Below, in pieces: positions 7,206-12,896 of a stretch of DNA of 12,896 nucleotides. A program made the translations under genes and the position numbers. Source of the DNA: Alphaproteobacteria bacterium. Lineage in GTDB: Bacteria; Pseudomonadota; Alphaproteobacteria; Rhizobiales; Xanthobacteraceae. Within the stretch, counting starts at the first letter, position 1. Each line of letters opens with the position of its first letter. Location: NCBI GenBank assembly GCA_005884465.1, contig VAZH01000071.1, positions 1-12,896 of the forward strand, given 5' to 3'. The notes beneath the pieces are model-generated. The model worked only from the letters and a program-made list of their open reading frames with translations. It did no database searches and was not told where the DNA came from.

Positions 7206-7754
7206 TCAGTAAACGAGGCCGGTGCCGGGCGGTTTTCCGAGGGCTGCGGCGAGCGAGCGATATTCCTCGCTGTTGGTGCCGGCCAATGCGGCGATCCGGT
7301 TCAGGTGGTATTGCGCCTGCTCCCGGTTGCCCTGTTCGACCTGCCACAGTCCGTAGTACTGCCAGGTCTTGACGTGGTTCGGGTCCGCCTTCAGCGCGCG
7401 CTCGTACCAGATCTGCGAGACCTTGTAGTCGCCGAGCTTGCGATAGGAATAGCCGATCAGATTGGCGACGGCGGCGCTGTCGTCGTGACCAAGCGCCTTC
7501 AGCTGCCCGATGGCGGCGGCATAGTCGTTGCGGTCATAGATCGTGGCATAGGCGTCACGATAACCCTTGGCAAACGCCGCGTCCTTGATGCTGGGGGTGA
7601 CTTCGCTGGTCTTCTTCTTTGCCTTTTTGCTCGAAGAGGATGGCGGAGGTGCGTCGCTATCGGGCGCGGCGTACGCCTTGGTGACCAAGGGCGCCGCGAC
7701 CAGCGCCATCGAGAACATTGCCAGCGTCAAAAGCCTGATCGCGAACTTGCTCAT
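7206..7754 (-). CDS. Exported tetratricopeptide-repeat protein
   Basis: This 182-residue protein has a signal peptide (hydrophobic 5-24, cleavage near AYAAP, residue 30). A Pro/Ser/Lys linker (SSSSKKAKKK) follows, then helical repeats from about residue 58. The best TPR unit is about 92-125 (ANLIGYSYRKLGDY...ALKADPN), followed by a second at 126-159 (WQYYGLWQVEQGNREQA). A partial unit at 60-90 comes before them. TPRs are protein-interaction scaffolds, and here one would act in the periplasm. An AGGAGA ribosome binding site sits just upstream of the ATG on the minus strand, which fixes the start. The partner is unknown; the convergent carboxypeptidase is not co-transcribed with it. Confidence 0.92.
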   Translation of the reverse strand: MSKFAIRLLTLAMFSMALVAAPLVTKAYAAPDSDAPPPSSSSKKAKKKTSEVTPSIKDAAFAKGYRDAYATIYDRNDYAAAIGQLKALGHDDSAAVANLIGYSYRKLGDYKVSQIWYERALKADPNHVKTWQYYGLWQVEQGNREQAQYHLNRIAALAGTNSEEYRSLAAALGKPPGTGLVY

Positions 7755-8038
7755 GCATCTCTCCTGATTTCTAACAGGGCGATCCTATACCGAAGCCCGC
7801 TAATTTGAACACCCGCAGGTTCCGAACATTCCCGGGCGATCATGCTTATTTCAGAGGATTTCGCCACCCCTGCACAATATGCAGGCGGGAACATGACGAA
7901 CATGTCATCCAGATGAACGAAGTCCGTCACTGTGCTTCAGGATGGGTTCAGCGCGCGACACCTAAGGTCGTCCCATGATCGACGAGCCCGGCCATTCGAC
8001 CGGCCATCTCTCGATCCCCTTTGAAAGAGGAGACGACC
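7755..8038. other. Divergent intergenic region upstream of the TPR and His-rich genes
   Basis: No gene is visible. The region must hold promoters for the minus-strand TPR gene and the plus-strand His-rich gene. I found no convincing -35/-10 pair or EcfG-type GGAAC-N18-CGTT site. A small inverted repeat (ATGAC at 7893-7897, GTCAT at 7904-7908) overlaps a second one (ACATG 7891-7895, CATGT 7901-7905). Confidence 0.4.
7891..7908. promoter_or_regulatory. Overlapping inverted repeats, possible operator
   Basis: ACATG-N5-CATGT and ATGAC-N6-GTCAT overlap within 18 bases in the divergent intergenic region, about 130 bases before the His-rich gene. Five-base arms arise easily by chance, so this is only a candidate binding site. 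Confidence 0.2.
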
Positions 8039-8329
8039 ATGTTGAAGACAATTTCCGCTGCGTTGCTCGCAGTTTCCGTCGTTGCCGCGCCCGTCATGGC
8101 GGCTGGTTCCAGCAAGACCACGCAAGCGCCGGCCGCTAAAGCGGCGCAAGTGAAGCCGAAGGCGGACGCGCAGGTGAAGCCGAACGCGCTGAACGCCAAT
8201 GCGAAAATGGGCCGCCATCATGTTAAGCATGTTCGCCACCATCGCGCCCACAAGAAGGTGAGCGCGGTCAAGACGCACCAGTCTTCGAAGGCGACGATCA
8301 AGCAGGCGCCGACCACCAAGCGCGGCTGA
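8039..8329 (+). CDS. Small exported His-rich basic protein
   Basis: This 96-residue protein starts at ATG 8039, with AGGAG at 8028-8032 six bases upstream. A TTG six codons earlier is open but lies before that ribosome binding site, so it was rejected. The signal peptide (MLKTISAALLAVSVVAAPVMAA) is followed by an Ala/Lys/Gln/Pro-rich stretch. A His cluster at residues 58-71 (GRHHVKHVRHHRAH) holds six His, and the tail is Lys/Thr-rich. The mature protein is strongly basic and probably unfolded. The His cluster could bind divalent metal or buffer protons, and the overall make-up recalls acid-shock-type small periplasmic proteins. No family could be assigned. A very strong terminator directly follows, so the gene is a stand-alone transcript that is probably well expressed. 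Confidence 0.8.
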   Translation: MLKTISAALLAVSVVAAPVMAAGSSKTTQAPAAKAAQVKPKADAQVKPNALNANAKMGRHHVKHVRHHRAHKKVSAVKTHQSSKATIKQAPTTKRG

Positions 8330-8389
8330 CGCTGATCCGCGGGCGCGGCTTGCACCACATTTCCCCGCCGCTCCCAGCGGATACCAGGC

Positions 8390-8438
8390 CCGGCCCCCGC
8401 CATTGCTTCCCCAATGGCGGCGGGCCGGCGCTGTTTTT
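8390..8438 (+). terminator. Strong Rho-independent terminator of the His-rich gene
   Basis: CCGGCCC (8390-8396) plus CCGCCATTG (8397-8405) pairs with CAATGGCGG (8412-8420) plus GGGCCGG (8422-8428) around a CTTCCC loop, with a single bulged C at 8421. The 16-bp stem is followed by TTTTT at 8434-8438. It lies 60 bases after the His-rich stop codon. Confidence 0.92.
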
Positions 8439-8494
8439 CAACAAATATTGAGGTCTGTTCGATATCCCAGATGCCAATTCCATTTCCGCGGCGG

Positions 8495-8518
8495 GCGGTT
8501 TAGGATTCGCCGAACCGC
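8495..8518. promoter_or_regulatory. Inverted repeat before the lipoprotein gene
   Basis: GCGGTT (8495-8500) and AACCGC (8513-8518) form a perfect 6-bp inverted repeat with a 12-base spacer, ending 12 bases before ATG 8531. It could be an operator or an mRNA hairpin in the leader. No U tract follows, so it is not a terminator. The evidence is weak. Confidence 0.25.
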
Positions 8519-8530
8519 TTACACGCCCGG

Positions 8531-9019
8531 ATGAGGTCCGAGCGTATGTCTGGGCGGCTCCTGCGCTTAGGGCAAACGACCGAAAACGAGTTGCATTTGG
8601 GGATATCGGTAACGCGCGCGGCGATCCTGATGCTGCCGATCGCGCTCACGGCCTGCGCCGGCGGCGATGAGGGCAGAAGCATCGCCTATATCGACGATCG
8701 CGGCGTCGCCAGCCAGCCGTATCCCGACAATTATCGCGCCGAATTGCTGGCGTTCATGAAAGCCTATCTCAATGATCCACGCGGCGTACACGACGCCGCG
8801 ATGGCCGAGCCGGTGCAGCGCACCGTCGGCGGACGCTTGCGTTATGTCAGCTGCCTGCGTTTTACCCCACGTGAATCCGACGGCGGTTACCGCGAGTTGC
8901 GCGAACGCGCCGTTCTCTACGTCAACGGCCGGCTCGATCGCGTGATCGAGGACGCCAGCGATGTTTGCGCCGGCGCGGTTTATGCGCCGTTTCCGGAGTT
9001 GGGAAAGCTGACGCGCTAA
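8531..9019 (+). CDS. Probable small lipoprotein, unknown function
   Basis: This protein is up to 162 residues long. A hydrophobic segment ends in the lipobox LTAC (C42, in LMLPIALTACAGG), so it is probably lipidated and anchored in the envelope. The start is uncertain. ATG 8531 and ATG 8546 both leave an unusually long n-region and neither has a clear ribosome binding site. TTG 8597 would give a lipoprotein signal of normal length (GISVTRAAILMLPIALTAC). The mature domain (PYPDNYRAELLAFMKAYLND, then VSCLRFTPRE and ERAVLYVNGRLDRVIED) has a conserved look, with two further Cys. I do not recognise a named family. It is a single gene, downstream of the His-rich gene's terminator. Confidence 0.75.
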   Translation: MRSERMSGRLLRLGQTTENELHLGISVTRAAILMLPIALTACAGGDEGRSIAYIDDRGVASQPYPDNYRAELLAFMKAYLNDPRGVHDAAMAEPVQRTVGGRLRYVSCLRFTPRESDGGYRELRERAVLYVNGRLDRVIEDASDVCAGAVYAPFPELGKLTR

Positions 9020-9283
9020 CGCTTGGCCGCGCGTGTCGGCCTGTCCCCGCGATGACCGCGCCCAAGAACAATCACCCTTGATCAAGTTTGATCAAGCTTG
9101 ATCTCCGCTCGATGCGGCAATCGCCCACAATCGAACGCGCGCTAAAATTGCGTCAAGCCGCTGCCCGCTATCGCAGCAATATCTCTTGATGCAGACTATC
9201 ATAACGCTTTGATTCGCAAAGAACGGCATGAACATTGCTTAGGACAAAACCGGGACTGGCTTTGACATTCAGGAGCGTGGCAA
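9020..9283. other. Intergenic region with a periodic TTGATC repeat
   Basis: No gene is visible. The region contains the TTGATC repeat at 9077-9103 and otherwise AT-richer sequence towards the downstream gene, as expected for a promoter region. TTGACA at 9262-9267 is too close to ATG 9284 to act as a -35 box for a leadered transcript of that gene. Confidence 0.5.
9077..9103. repeat. Three TTGATC units spaced exactly 10 bp
   Basis: TTGATC begins at 9078, 9088 and 9098. The first two units are within [C/T]TTGATCAAG, and CTTGATCAAG (9077-9086) is a perfect palindrome. The 10-bp period would put the units on one face of the helix. TTGAT and ATCAA are Crp/FNR/FixK half-site sequences, but the half-site spacing here is not the canonical TTGAT-N4-ATCAA. 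The binding protein is therefore unknown, and a simple short-unit duplication is possible. Confidence 0.6.
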
Positions 9284-9640
9284 ATGAAACGCATCGTGTT
9301 TGGTCTGACCCTTGGTGTGATACTTACTTGCATGGTTGGCAGCGTGACAGCTCGCGATCTCGACGGCCGCTACGCCAATTCACCGCTTAAATCCTGGTTC
9401 GATCGCCTCGCGAGCGGCAAAGGACTTTGCTGCTCGATGGCGGATGGTGAAAGCGTCGCAGATCCGGATTGGGAATCCAAAGACGGCCACTATCGAGTCC
9501 GCCTTGAAAACAACTGGATCGATGTTCCCGACGACGCCTTGATCACCGAACCGAACCGGGCAGGACGCACAATGGTTTGGCCGATGCGGTTTAACGGTGA
9601 AATCTCAATCCGGTGCTTCATGCCGGGCAGCATGACCTAG
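9284..9640 (+). CDS. Small exported protein with paired Cys, conserved hypothetical
   Basis: This 118-residue protein has a signal peptide (MKRIVFGLTLGVILTCMVGSVTA, cleavage near residue 23). The mature part reads like a compact conserved domain, with SPLKSWFDRLASGKGLCC, a D-P-D-W-E segment, GHYRVRLENNWIDVPDDALI and a C-terminal IRCFMPGS. Cys 49, 50 and 111 could form a periplasmic disulfide or bind metal. It resembles small proteins common in Bradyrhizobium that I know only as hypothetical. AGGAG at 9271-9275 lies 8 bases before the ATG and fixes the start. The gene is a single transcript that converges with the NylB-like hydrolase gene. Confidence 0.85.
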   Translation: MKRIVFGLTLGVILTCMVGSVTARDLDGRYANSPLKSWFDRLASGKGLCCSMADGESVADPDWESKDGHYRVRLENNWIDVPDDALITEPNRAGRTMVWPMRFNGEISIRCFMPGSMT

Positions 9641-9668
9641 GCGCACGCGTCTATCGTGAAGTTCAAAC

Positions 9669-9691
9669 GGTCCGTCCCATCGGGGCGGACC
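9669..9691. terminator. Hairpin between convergent genes, possible bidirectional terminator
   Basis: GGTCCGTCCC (9669-9678) and GGGGCGGACC (9682-9691) form a 10-bp stem with one G-T pair around a three-base loop. It lies between the convergent stops at 9640 and 9715. The U tract is poor on both strands, so termination here may be weak. Confidence 0.55.
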
Positions 9692-9714
9692 ACCGGCCGA
9701 CTGGGCCTTCATAC

Positions 9715-10905
9715 TCATAAAAAATACTCTGCAATCGCATCAAAGCCGCGCCGCCAGCCGCGCACGCGATCCGGATCGAGCGGCGTAGCTTCCGAGGCCA
9801 TGCGGACGATCACCACTTCCGCCTCGGGATGAACGTAGATGAATTGACCGTGGATGCCGAATGCGATCAACACGCCGCGATCCCGATCGATGCGATACCA
9901 TTGGCTGCGATAGTTCGCTTGCGGAAATATTTCGGCGATTTCAGAACGCGCCCAGGCGCCCGGATCGCCGCGTTGGTTGATATCGTCGATCCACGTGCCC
10001 GGCACCACCTGCCGGCCATTTGCGACCCCGCGGCGGCGGATCATTTCACCGAAGCGGGCGAGGTCGCGCGGCGCGACGCAGATGCCGCCGGCGGCGCGCA
10101 TCGCACCATAGGCGTCGACGGTGATATAGGCATCGCGCTCCGCGCCGAGCGGTACCCAGAGATACTCGCTGAGGATCTCGGCATAGGCTTGATCGCAGGC
10201 GCGCTCATACACCCAGCCGAGCACGTCGCTATTGGTCGAGACGTAGTGAAACAGCTCGCCATGCTTCTGCCCGTCCGGCCTTTGCAAGGCGAGGAAGCTG
10301 CGCAGGTCGATCGGCGGTTCGCCCGCCGGCAGCGGATCCCATCCCGCAGCATGACGGTAGCGTACCACATCGCCTTTGGGGTCTTCGTAGTCTTCGTTGA
10401 AGGCGATGCCGACCGCCATATCCAGGAGATGCCGGATCGTGCAGCCGGCATAGACCGACGAGGCAAGTTCGGGGACGTAATCGATGACGCGGTCATCGGG
10501 GTCGAGCAGACCACGACCGGCAAGGATTCCGCCGAGCGTGCCGCAAATCGACTTGCTCACGGAGAAGACGATGTGCGGCGTCGCGGCGTCCATGCCGTTG
10601 TCGTACCACTCGGCCGCGATCCGTCCGCGCCTGAGCACGACGAACGCGTCGGTACGCGTGGCGCCTAGCGCCTGCTTCACCGTGGTCGGATGGCTGTCAT
10701 GGCCGGTGAAGCCGATGTGCCCGATCTCTTCCAGCGACATTTCGAGGCCCGATGCATCGGGTGAGGCCGCAATGTTGGCGGTCGGGATCAGCCGGCGGAC
10801 GTTGCGAAAACCCCAAGCGCTGAAGGGCGCCTTGCGCCAGTTCGAAAGCGTCACCAGTCGATCGGGCGCCGGCGGAAAATCGTCCATCAGATCGTTGGCG
10901 GGCAT
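9715..10905 (-). CDS. Serine hydrolase of the beta-lactamase fold, 6-aminohexanoate-dimer hydrolase (NylB)-like
   Basis: This 396-residue protein starts MPANDLMDDFPPAP at 10905, with a GGGGA ribosome binding site just upstream. The frame runs on to 11826, but that extension is antisense to the barrel gene and is rejected. The SxxK motif is S115-V-S-K118 (SVSKSICGTLGG), and the YxxxN box is Y221-V-S-T-N. These are the nucleophile, general base and second base of class C beta-lactamase/DD-peptidase-type enzymes. From memory it aligns along most of its length with NylB of nylon-oligomer degradation: DAFVVLRRGRIAAEWY, YVPELASSVY, NEDY (Y173, NylB Y170), GIHGQ. Two residues that raise nylonase activity in NylB (D181, N266) appear here as R184 and A272, so efficient cleavage of nylon oligomers is not predicted. 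No signal peptide is seen, so the enzyme is probably cytosolic. Natural substrate unknown. Confidence 0.92.
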   Translation of the reverse strand: MPANDLMDDFPPAPDRLVTLSNWRKAPFSAWGFRNVRRLIPTANIAASPDASGLEMSLEEIGHIGFTGHDSHPTTVKQALGATRTDAFVVLRRGRIAAEWYDNGMDAATPHIVFSVSKSICGTLGGILAGRGLLDPDDRVIDYVPELASSVYAGCTIRHLLDMAVGIAFNEDYEDPKGDVVRYRHAAGWDPLPAGEPPIDLRSFLALQRPDGQKHGELFHYVSTNSDVLGWVYERACDQAYAEILSEYLWVPLGAERDAYITVDAYGAMRAAGGICVAPRDLARFGEMIRRRGVANGRQVVPGTWIDDINQRGDPGAWARSEIAEIFPQANYRSQWYRIDRDRGVLIAFGIHGQFIYVHPEAEVVIVRMASEATPLDPDRVRGWRRGFDAIAEYFL

Positions 10906-11178
10906 TGGTTTCCCCGTTGTTTCTTGGCGGGCTAACTTCGCGGCAAACCGATCACTTTTCAGCGAGCGGTGAACCTGGACGTAGGCTTTAGCGACCCAGC
11001 ACATAGCTGCAAAGGCAGCGTTTAGCGCTAAAGATCGTTTCGCCAGGGAACAAACCGGCGTTGTTGCCGGGCGGTCACAGTTACGAACGATCAGGCTCCG
11101 GCATTGCCGCGAAGCAACCAAATTGAGGCCACGTTGTTTGATGAGGATCACACAACGACGTTGAATGGGGAACCTCTC
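10906..11178. other. Divergent intergenic region between hydrolase and outer membrane protein
   Basis: No gene is visible. Promoters for both flanking genes must lie here. Notable elements are the palindrome TTTAGCGCTAAA at 11021-11032 and, next to it, a small hairpin (GCTGC 11006-11010, GCAGC 11015-11019). CTTTAGCG occurs again at 10986-10993, matching most of a palindrome half. Confidence 0.5.
11021..11032. promoter_or_regulatory. Perfect 12-bp palindrome, candidate operator
   Basis: TTTAGCGCTAAA is a perfect palindrome with no spacer, near the middle of the divergent intergenic region (116 bases from the hydrolase ATG and 147 from the barrel ATG). A partial second copy (TTTAGCG) lies 34 bases to the left. 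It could be a repressor or activator site controlling either gene. The binding protein is not known. Confidence 0.4.
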
Positions 11179-11889
11179 ATGAAGAGAATTTTGCTGGGCG
11201 CAGCCGCCATTGTTGCGTTCGCAGCGCCTGCCTTCGCGGCGGACATTCCGCCGCGCACGTACACCAAGGCTGCCGTCTATACGGCGCCGGAAGTGGTTTA
11301 CAACTGGACCGGCTTCTACATCGGCGGCCATCTCGGCAGTGCTTTCGCAGGCAACAACAGCCTGGAGGGAAGCGGCGGCCGGTTCATGGGCGGTGTGCAG
11401 GGCGGCTTCGATTACCAGTTCGCAACCAACTGGGTGGTCGGTGCCGAGGCCCAGTACAGTTGGCTTTCCAACAACAACAATGGCGTGCTCTTTCCCGCTG
11501 GCACCCTTGTGACCGCGAATAACAACCAGCTTGGTTCGGTGACCGGCAGGCTTGGCTACACCTGGGGCCCGGCGCTGCTCTACGCCAAGGGTGGCTATGC
11601 CTGGCGTGACAACAACAATATCGGTGTCAGTGTCGCCGGAGTACCGGCCGCGTTTACCACCGATGGCACCCACAAGGACGGTTTTACCGTCGGCGCCGGT
11701 CTCGAATACATGTTCGCGCCGAACTGGTCCGCCAAGGCCGAATACCAATACTACAACTTCGGCAACACCACTTTCACCGGCGGACCCGCCGAGATCGTCG
11801 GCTCCCGCTTCCGCGACGACGAACATACCGTCAAGGTCGGCGTGAACTATCGCTTCGGCTGGGGTGGCCCGGTCGGTACGCGGTATTGA
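11179..11889 (+). CDS. Outer membrane beta-barrel protein (Omp25/31, opacity-like)
   Basis: This 236-residue protein starts at ATG 11179, preceded by GGGGAA. The open extension to 11104 lacks a signal peptide at its N-terminus and was rejected. A classic signal peptide (MKRILLGAAAIVAFAAPAFA, cleavage after residue 20) is followed by a short linker. The barrel opens with NWTGFYIGGHLGSAF, the hallmark of the alphaproteobacterial Omp25/Omp31-type family. Alternating strands and Gly/Asn turns follow: GGVQGGFDYQF, VVGAEAQYSW, VTGRLGYTWG, LLYAKGGYAW, FTVGAGLEYMF, WSAKAEYQYYNFG, HTVKVGVNYRFGW. This pattern fits an eight-stranded barrel. The protein ends a few residues past the last strand (GPVGTRY). 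It is expected in the outer membrane as an abundant structural or adhesion-type protein. It has its own terminator. Confidence 0.93.
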   Translation: MKRILLGAAAIVAFAAPAFAADIPPRTYTKAAVYTAPEVVYNWTGFYIGGHLGSAFAGNNSLEGSGGRFMGGVQGGFDYQFATNWVVGAEAQYSWLSNNNNGVLFPAGTLVTANNNQLGSVTGRLGYTWGPALLYAKGGYAWRDNNNIGVSVAGVPAAFTTDGTHKDGFTVGAGLEYMFAPNWSAKAEYQYYNFGNTTFTGGPAEIVGSRFRDDEHTVKVGVNYRFGWGGPVGTRY

Positions 11890-11908
11890 CCAAGTCTGCT
11901 TAGTTACG

Positions 11909-11937
11909 AAAAGCCGGCTTCATGCCGGCCTTTTTGT
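11909..11937 (+). terminator. Rho-independent terminator of the barrel gene
   Basis: GCCGGC (11913-11918) and GCCGGC (11924-11929) pair around TTCAT, with GAAAA before and CTTTTTGTT after. The 6-bp GC stem with a T run begins 23 bases after the stop codon. Confidence 0.9.
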
Positions 11938-12073
11938 TGGCGTAAGCCATCCCGGCTCAGGCAAGAAGGCCCGTTTCGCATCGGCATTTGCCGACGAAAA
12001 ATAAAATTTGCACCGCGCGGAACTTCGGCTCGCAATCGGTTATTATGGTGCCGCCGGTTGATGGACAACGAAC

Positions 12074-12313
12074 ATGCGTGCCTTGTTGCTGGGAGTGACT
12101 TTATCCGCGATTGCGCTGCCGTGCCTTGCAAAAACGATCCTGAAATCCGAACCCCTTGTGCTTGCACCCTATGAGGTCGCCTTTGTGCAGGACGCCTCCT
12201 GTCCGGCAGGAAAGGTGCTCAAGGTCACCGGTGTGATAAGGGGGCTGCACCGCAAGAAGGCCTGTGTGACGCTCGCAGCCGAGCAGGCCTCGCTGGCGGT
12301 GGCGACGCCATAA
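12074..12313 (+). CDS. Small exported protein, conserved hypothetical
   Basis: This 79-residue protein has a signal peptide (MRALLLGVTLSAIALPCLA, cleavage after about residue 19). The mature domain of about 60 residues is compact, with ...LAPYEVAFVQDASCPAGKVL, then VTGVIRGLHRKKACV. Its two Cys (C43, C64) probably form a periplasmic disulfide. It looks like a small family widespread in Bradyrhizobium, but I cannot confirm a family name from the sequence alone. No strong ribosome binding site is visible before the ATG. An AT-rich stretch (TATTAT at 12040-12045) is a possible -10 element without a well-spaced -35. It is a single gene converging with the minus-strand gene at 12347. Confidence 0.78.
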   Translation: MRALLLGVTLSAIALPCLAKTILKSEPLVLAPYEVAFVQDASCPAGKVLKVTGVIRGLHRKKACVTLAAEQASLAVATP

Positions 12314-12346
12314 TCCAAAGGCTCGTTCGGTTCCGGGAATGTGCTC

Positions 12347-12601
12347 TCACGAATGCAGCTGGAAATCCAGTTCGGCCTCGCGCTCGGCGTCGGCCTGGTT
12401 CTTGGCGGGATCTTCCTGGGGGTCCGGCCGGCAGGGCTTGATCTCATAGTCGTTGTCCAGCACCGGCCGCGGCGCTGGCTTGTCGTCCTCCGTCGCCACG
12501 TCGACCACGAGACCGCTTAGCCGGGCGTGCTTCCAGACGTCGGCCTCGGTGGGGTAGGCCTTGCTCAACTTGGCTTCACTACTGAACAGGGCATAGGGCA
12601 T
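12347..12601 (-). CDS. Small cytosolic hypothetical protein
   Basis: This 84-residue protein has no signal peptide. A strong GGGAGG ribosome binding site (complement of 12609-12614) lies 7 bases before the ATG, which makes this a real gene despite its size. The N-terminus (YALFSSEAKLSKAYPTEADV) and WKHARLSGLVVDV look folded. The second half is acidic and Pro-rich (DDKPAPRP, NDYEIKPC, DPQEDPAKNQADAEREAE) and probably disordered or helical. It resembles small hypothetical proteins of Bradyrhizobium. Function unknown. It is divergent from the truncated gene at the window end. Confidence 0.82.
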   Translation of the reverse strand: MPYALFSSEAKLSKAYPTEADVWKHARLSGLVVDVATEDDKPAPRPVLDNDYEIKPCRPDPQEDPAKNQADAEREAELDFQLHS

Positions 12602-12804
12602 TGAAATTCCTCCCGTAAACCACCTTAACGCGCCTGATCGGATAGGGTTTCAGCGGGACGGGCACCAGCGCTTCACACGCAAGTGAAATCTCAAGTCTCC
12701 AGGCCATTCCGCCTTGAGTTTCCTGAGTCGTAAACGAGTCCTGAATCGGGCGAAAAATATCGTGCGAGACTCCCGGACCAGAATCGCCGGATGTTTTCGC
12801 CGTG
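12602..12804. other. Divergent intergenic region
   Basis: It holds the ribosome binding site of the minus-strand gene at 12347 and presumably both promoters. A 101-codon minus-strand frame crosses it, but it overlaps the ribosome binding site and the first codons of the better-supported gene and has no family-like sequence, so it was not called. Nothing else is evident. Confidence 0.5.
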
Positions 12805-12896
12805 ATGAGAACGACCCTCAAAACCTCCGGCGAACGAGTGCACATCGCGCTCAGTGTGGCGCTGTTGGCGGCGTGCGCGGCCAATCTGATGCTGGT
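12805..12896 (+). CDS. N-terminus of a membrane-anchored or exported protein, cut by the window end
   Basis: From ATG 12805 (or the GTG just before it, 12802) the frame is open to the last base and encodes MRTTLKTSGERVHIALSVAL followed by LAACAANLMLV. A short basic n-region plus a hydrophobic core is typical of a signal peptide, a signal anchor or, with LAAC, a lipoprotein signal. Only about 30 codons are visible and there is no clear ribosome binding site, so the call rests on the signal-like composition and the divergent arrangement. Confidence 0.5.
   Translation, partial: MRTTLKTSGERVHIALSVALLAACAANLML

Noticed and set aside
7194-7808. 204-codon plus-strand frame opposite the TPR gene
   Set aside because: It starts inside or just after the terminator hairpin and mirrors the TPR codons. 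The minus-strand gene has a signal peptide and a strong ribosome binding site.
7888-7915. EcfG-type promoter starting with GGAAC upstream of the His-rich gene
   Set aside because: No CGTT occurs at the required 18-19 base distance.
9077-9096. Canonical FixK/FNR box
   Set aside because: The half-sites TTGAT and ATCAA are present, but they either overlap or are 8 bases apart, not the required 4.
9829-10668. 279-codon plus-strand frame opposite the hydrolase
   Set aside because: It is antisense to the SVSK and YVSTN regions of a clear enzyme, and no ribosome binding site or family signature is present.
11104-11178. Extended start for the outer membrane barrel protein
   Set aside because: The extension would bury a perfect signal peptide that begins at ATG 11179.
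10906-11826. N-terminal extension of the hydrolase frame giving a 703-residue protein
   Set aside because: It runs antisense through the barrel gene, and its residues lack the family pattern. NylB-like proteins start near MPANDLMDDF, where a ribosome binding site is present.
11969-11995. Hairpin TCGGC-ATTT-GCCGA as a terminator
   Set aside because: An A-rich rather than T-rich run follows on the + strand. On the - strand the T run precedes the stem.
12579-12884. 101-codon minus-strand frame at the window end
   Set aside because: It overlaps the ribosome binding site and first codons of the better-supported gene at 12347-12601 and has no protein-like features.

Overview
The window looks like chromosomal DNA from an alphaproteobacterium of the Bradyrhizobium/Rhodopseudomonas (Nitrobacteraceae) type. 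This is inferred from the high GC content, the run of small exported proteins of the sort common in that group, an Omp25/31-like porin-type barrel with an N-terminal GFYIGGHLG motif, and CHASE2-cyclase and caspase-like genes with long Ala/Lys/Glu coiled coils. There are no tRNA or rRNA genes, CRISPR arrays, insertion sequences or phage genes. About half of the genes encode proteins with a signal peptide, so the window is dominated by envelope functions.

Region 1 (1-5382, all +). A 5'-truncated caspase-like (C14) protein is followed by an exported, possibly FecR-like protein and a CHASE2-transmembrane-class III nucleotide cyclase. The last two are separated by 30 bases and look co-transcribed. 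A short in-frame scrap just after the cyclase (4956-4994) repeats the C-terminus of the caspase-like protein, and the next small exported protein ends in a similar MIGIGY. The cluster reads as a possible envelope signalling unit (sensor cyclase, periplasmic partner, caspase-like effector) that has been rearranged. Those roles are inference.

Region 2 (5383-7754). An exported serine carboxypeptidase (S10) on + converges with an exported TPR protein on -. A strong hairpin terminator lies between them.

Region 3 (7755-9640, all +). Three small exported proteins: a His-rich basic protein with an excellent terminator, a probable lipoprotein, and a conserved-looking Cys-containing protein. The second and third are separated by an intergenic region that carries a 10-bp-periodic TTGATC repeat.

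Region 4 (9641-11937). A NylB-like (6-aminohexanoate-dimer hydrolase/class C beta-lactamase fold) serine hydrolase on - is divergent from an outer membrane beta-barrel protein on +. They share an intergenic region with a perfect 12-bp palindrome, and the barrel gene ends in a clear terminator.

Region 5 (11938-12896). A small exported protein on + converges with a small cytosolic protein on -, and the start of another gene on + runs off the window end.

The best candidates for something undescribed are the caspase/FecR-like/CHASE2-cyclase neighbourhood and its recurring MIG[VI]G[FY] C-terminus. No complete novel system can be demonstrated from this window alone.
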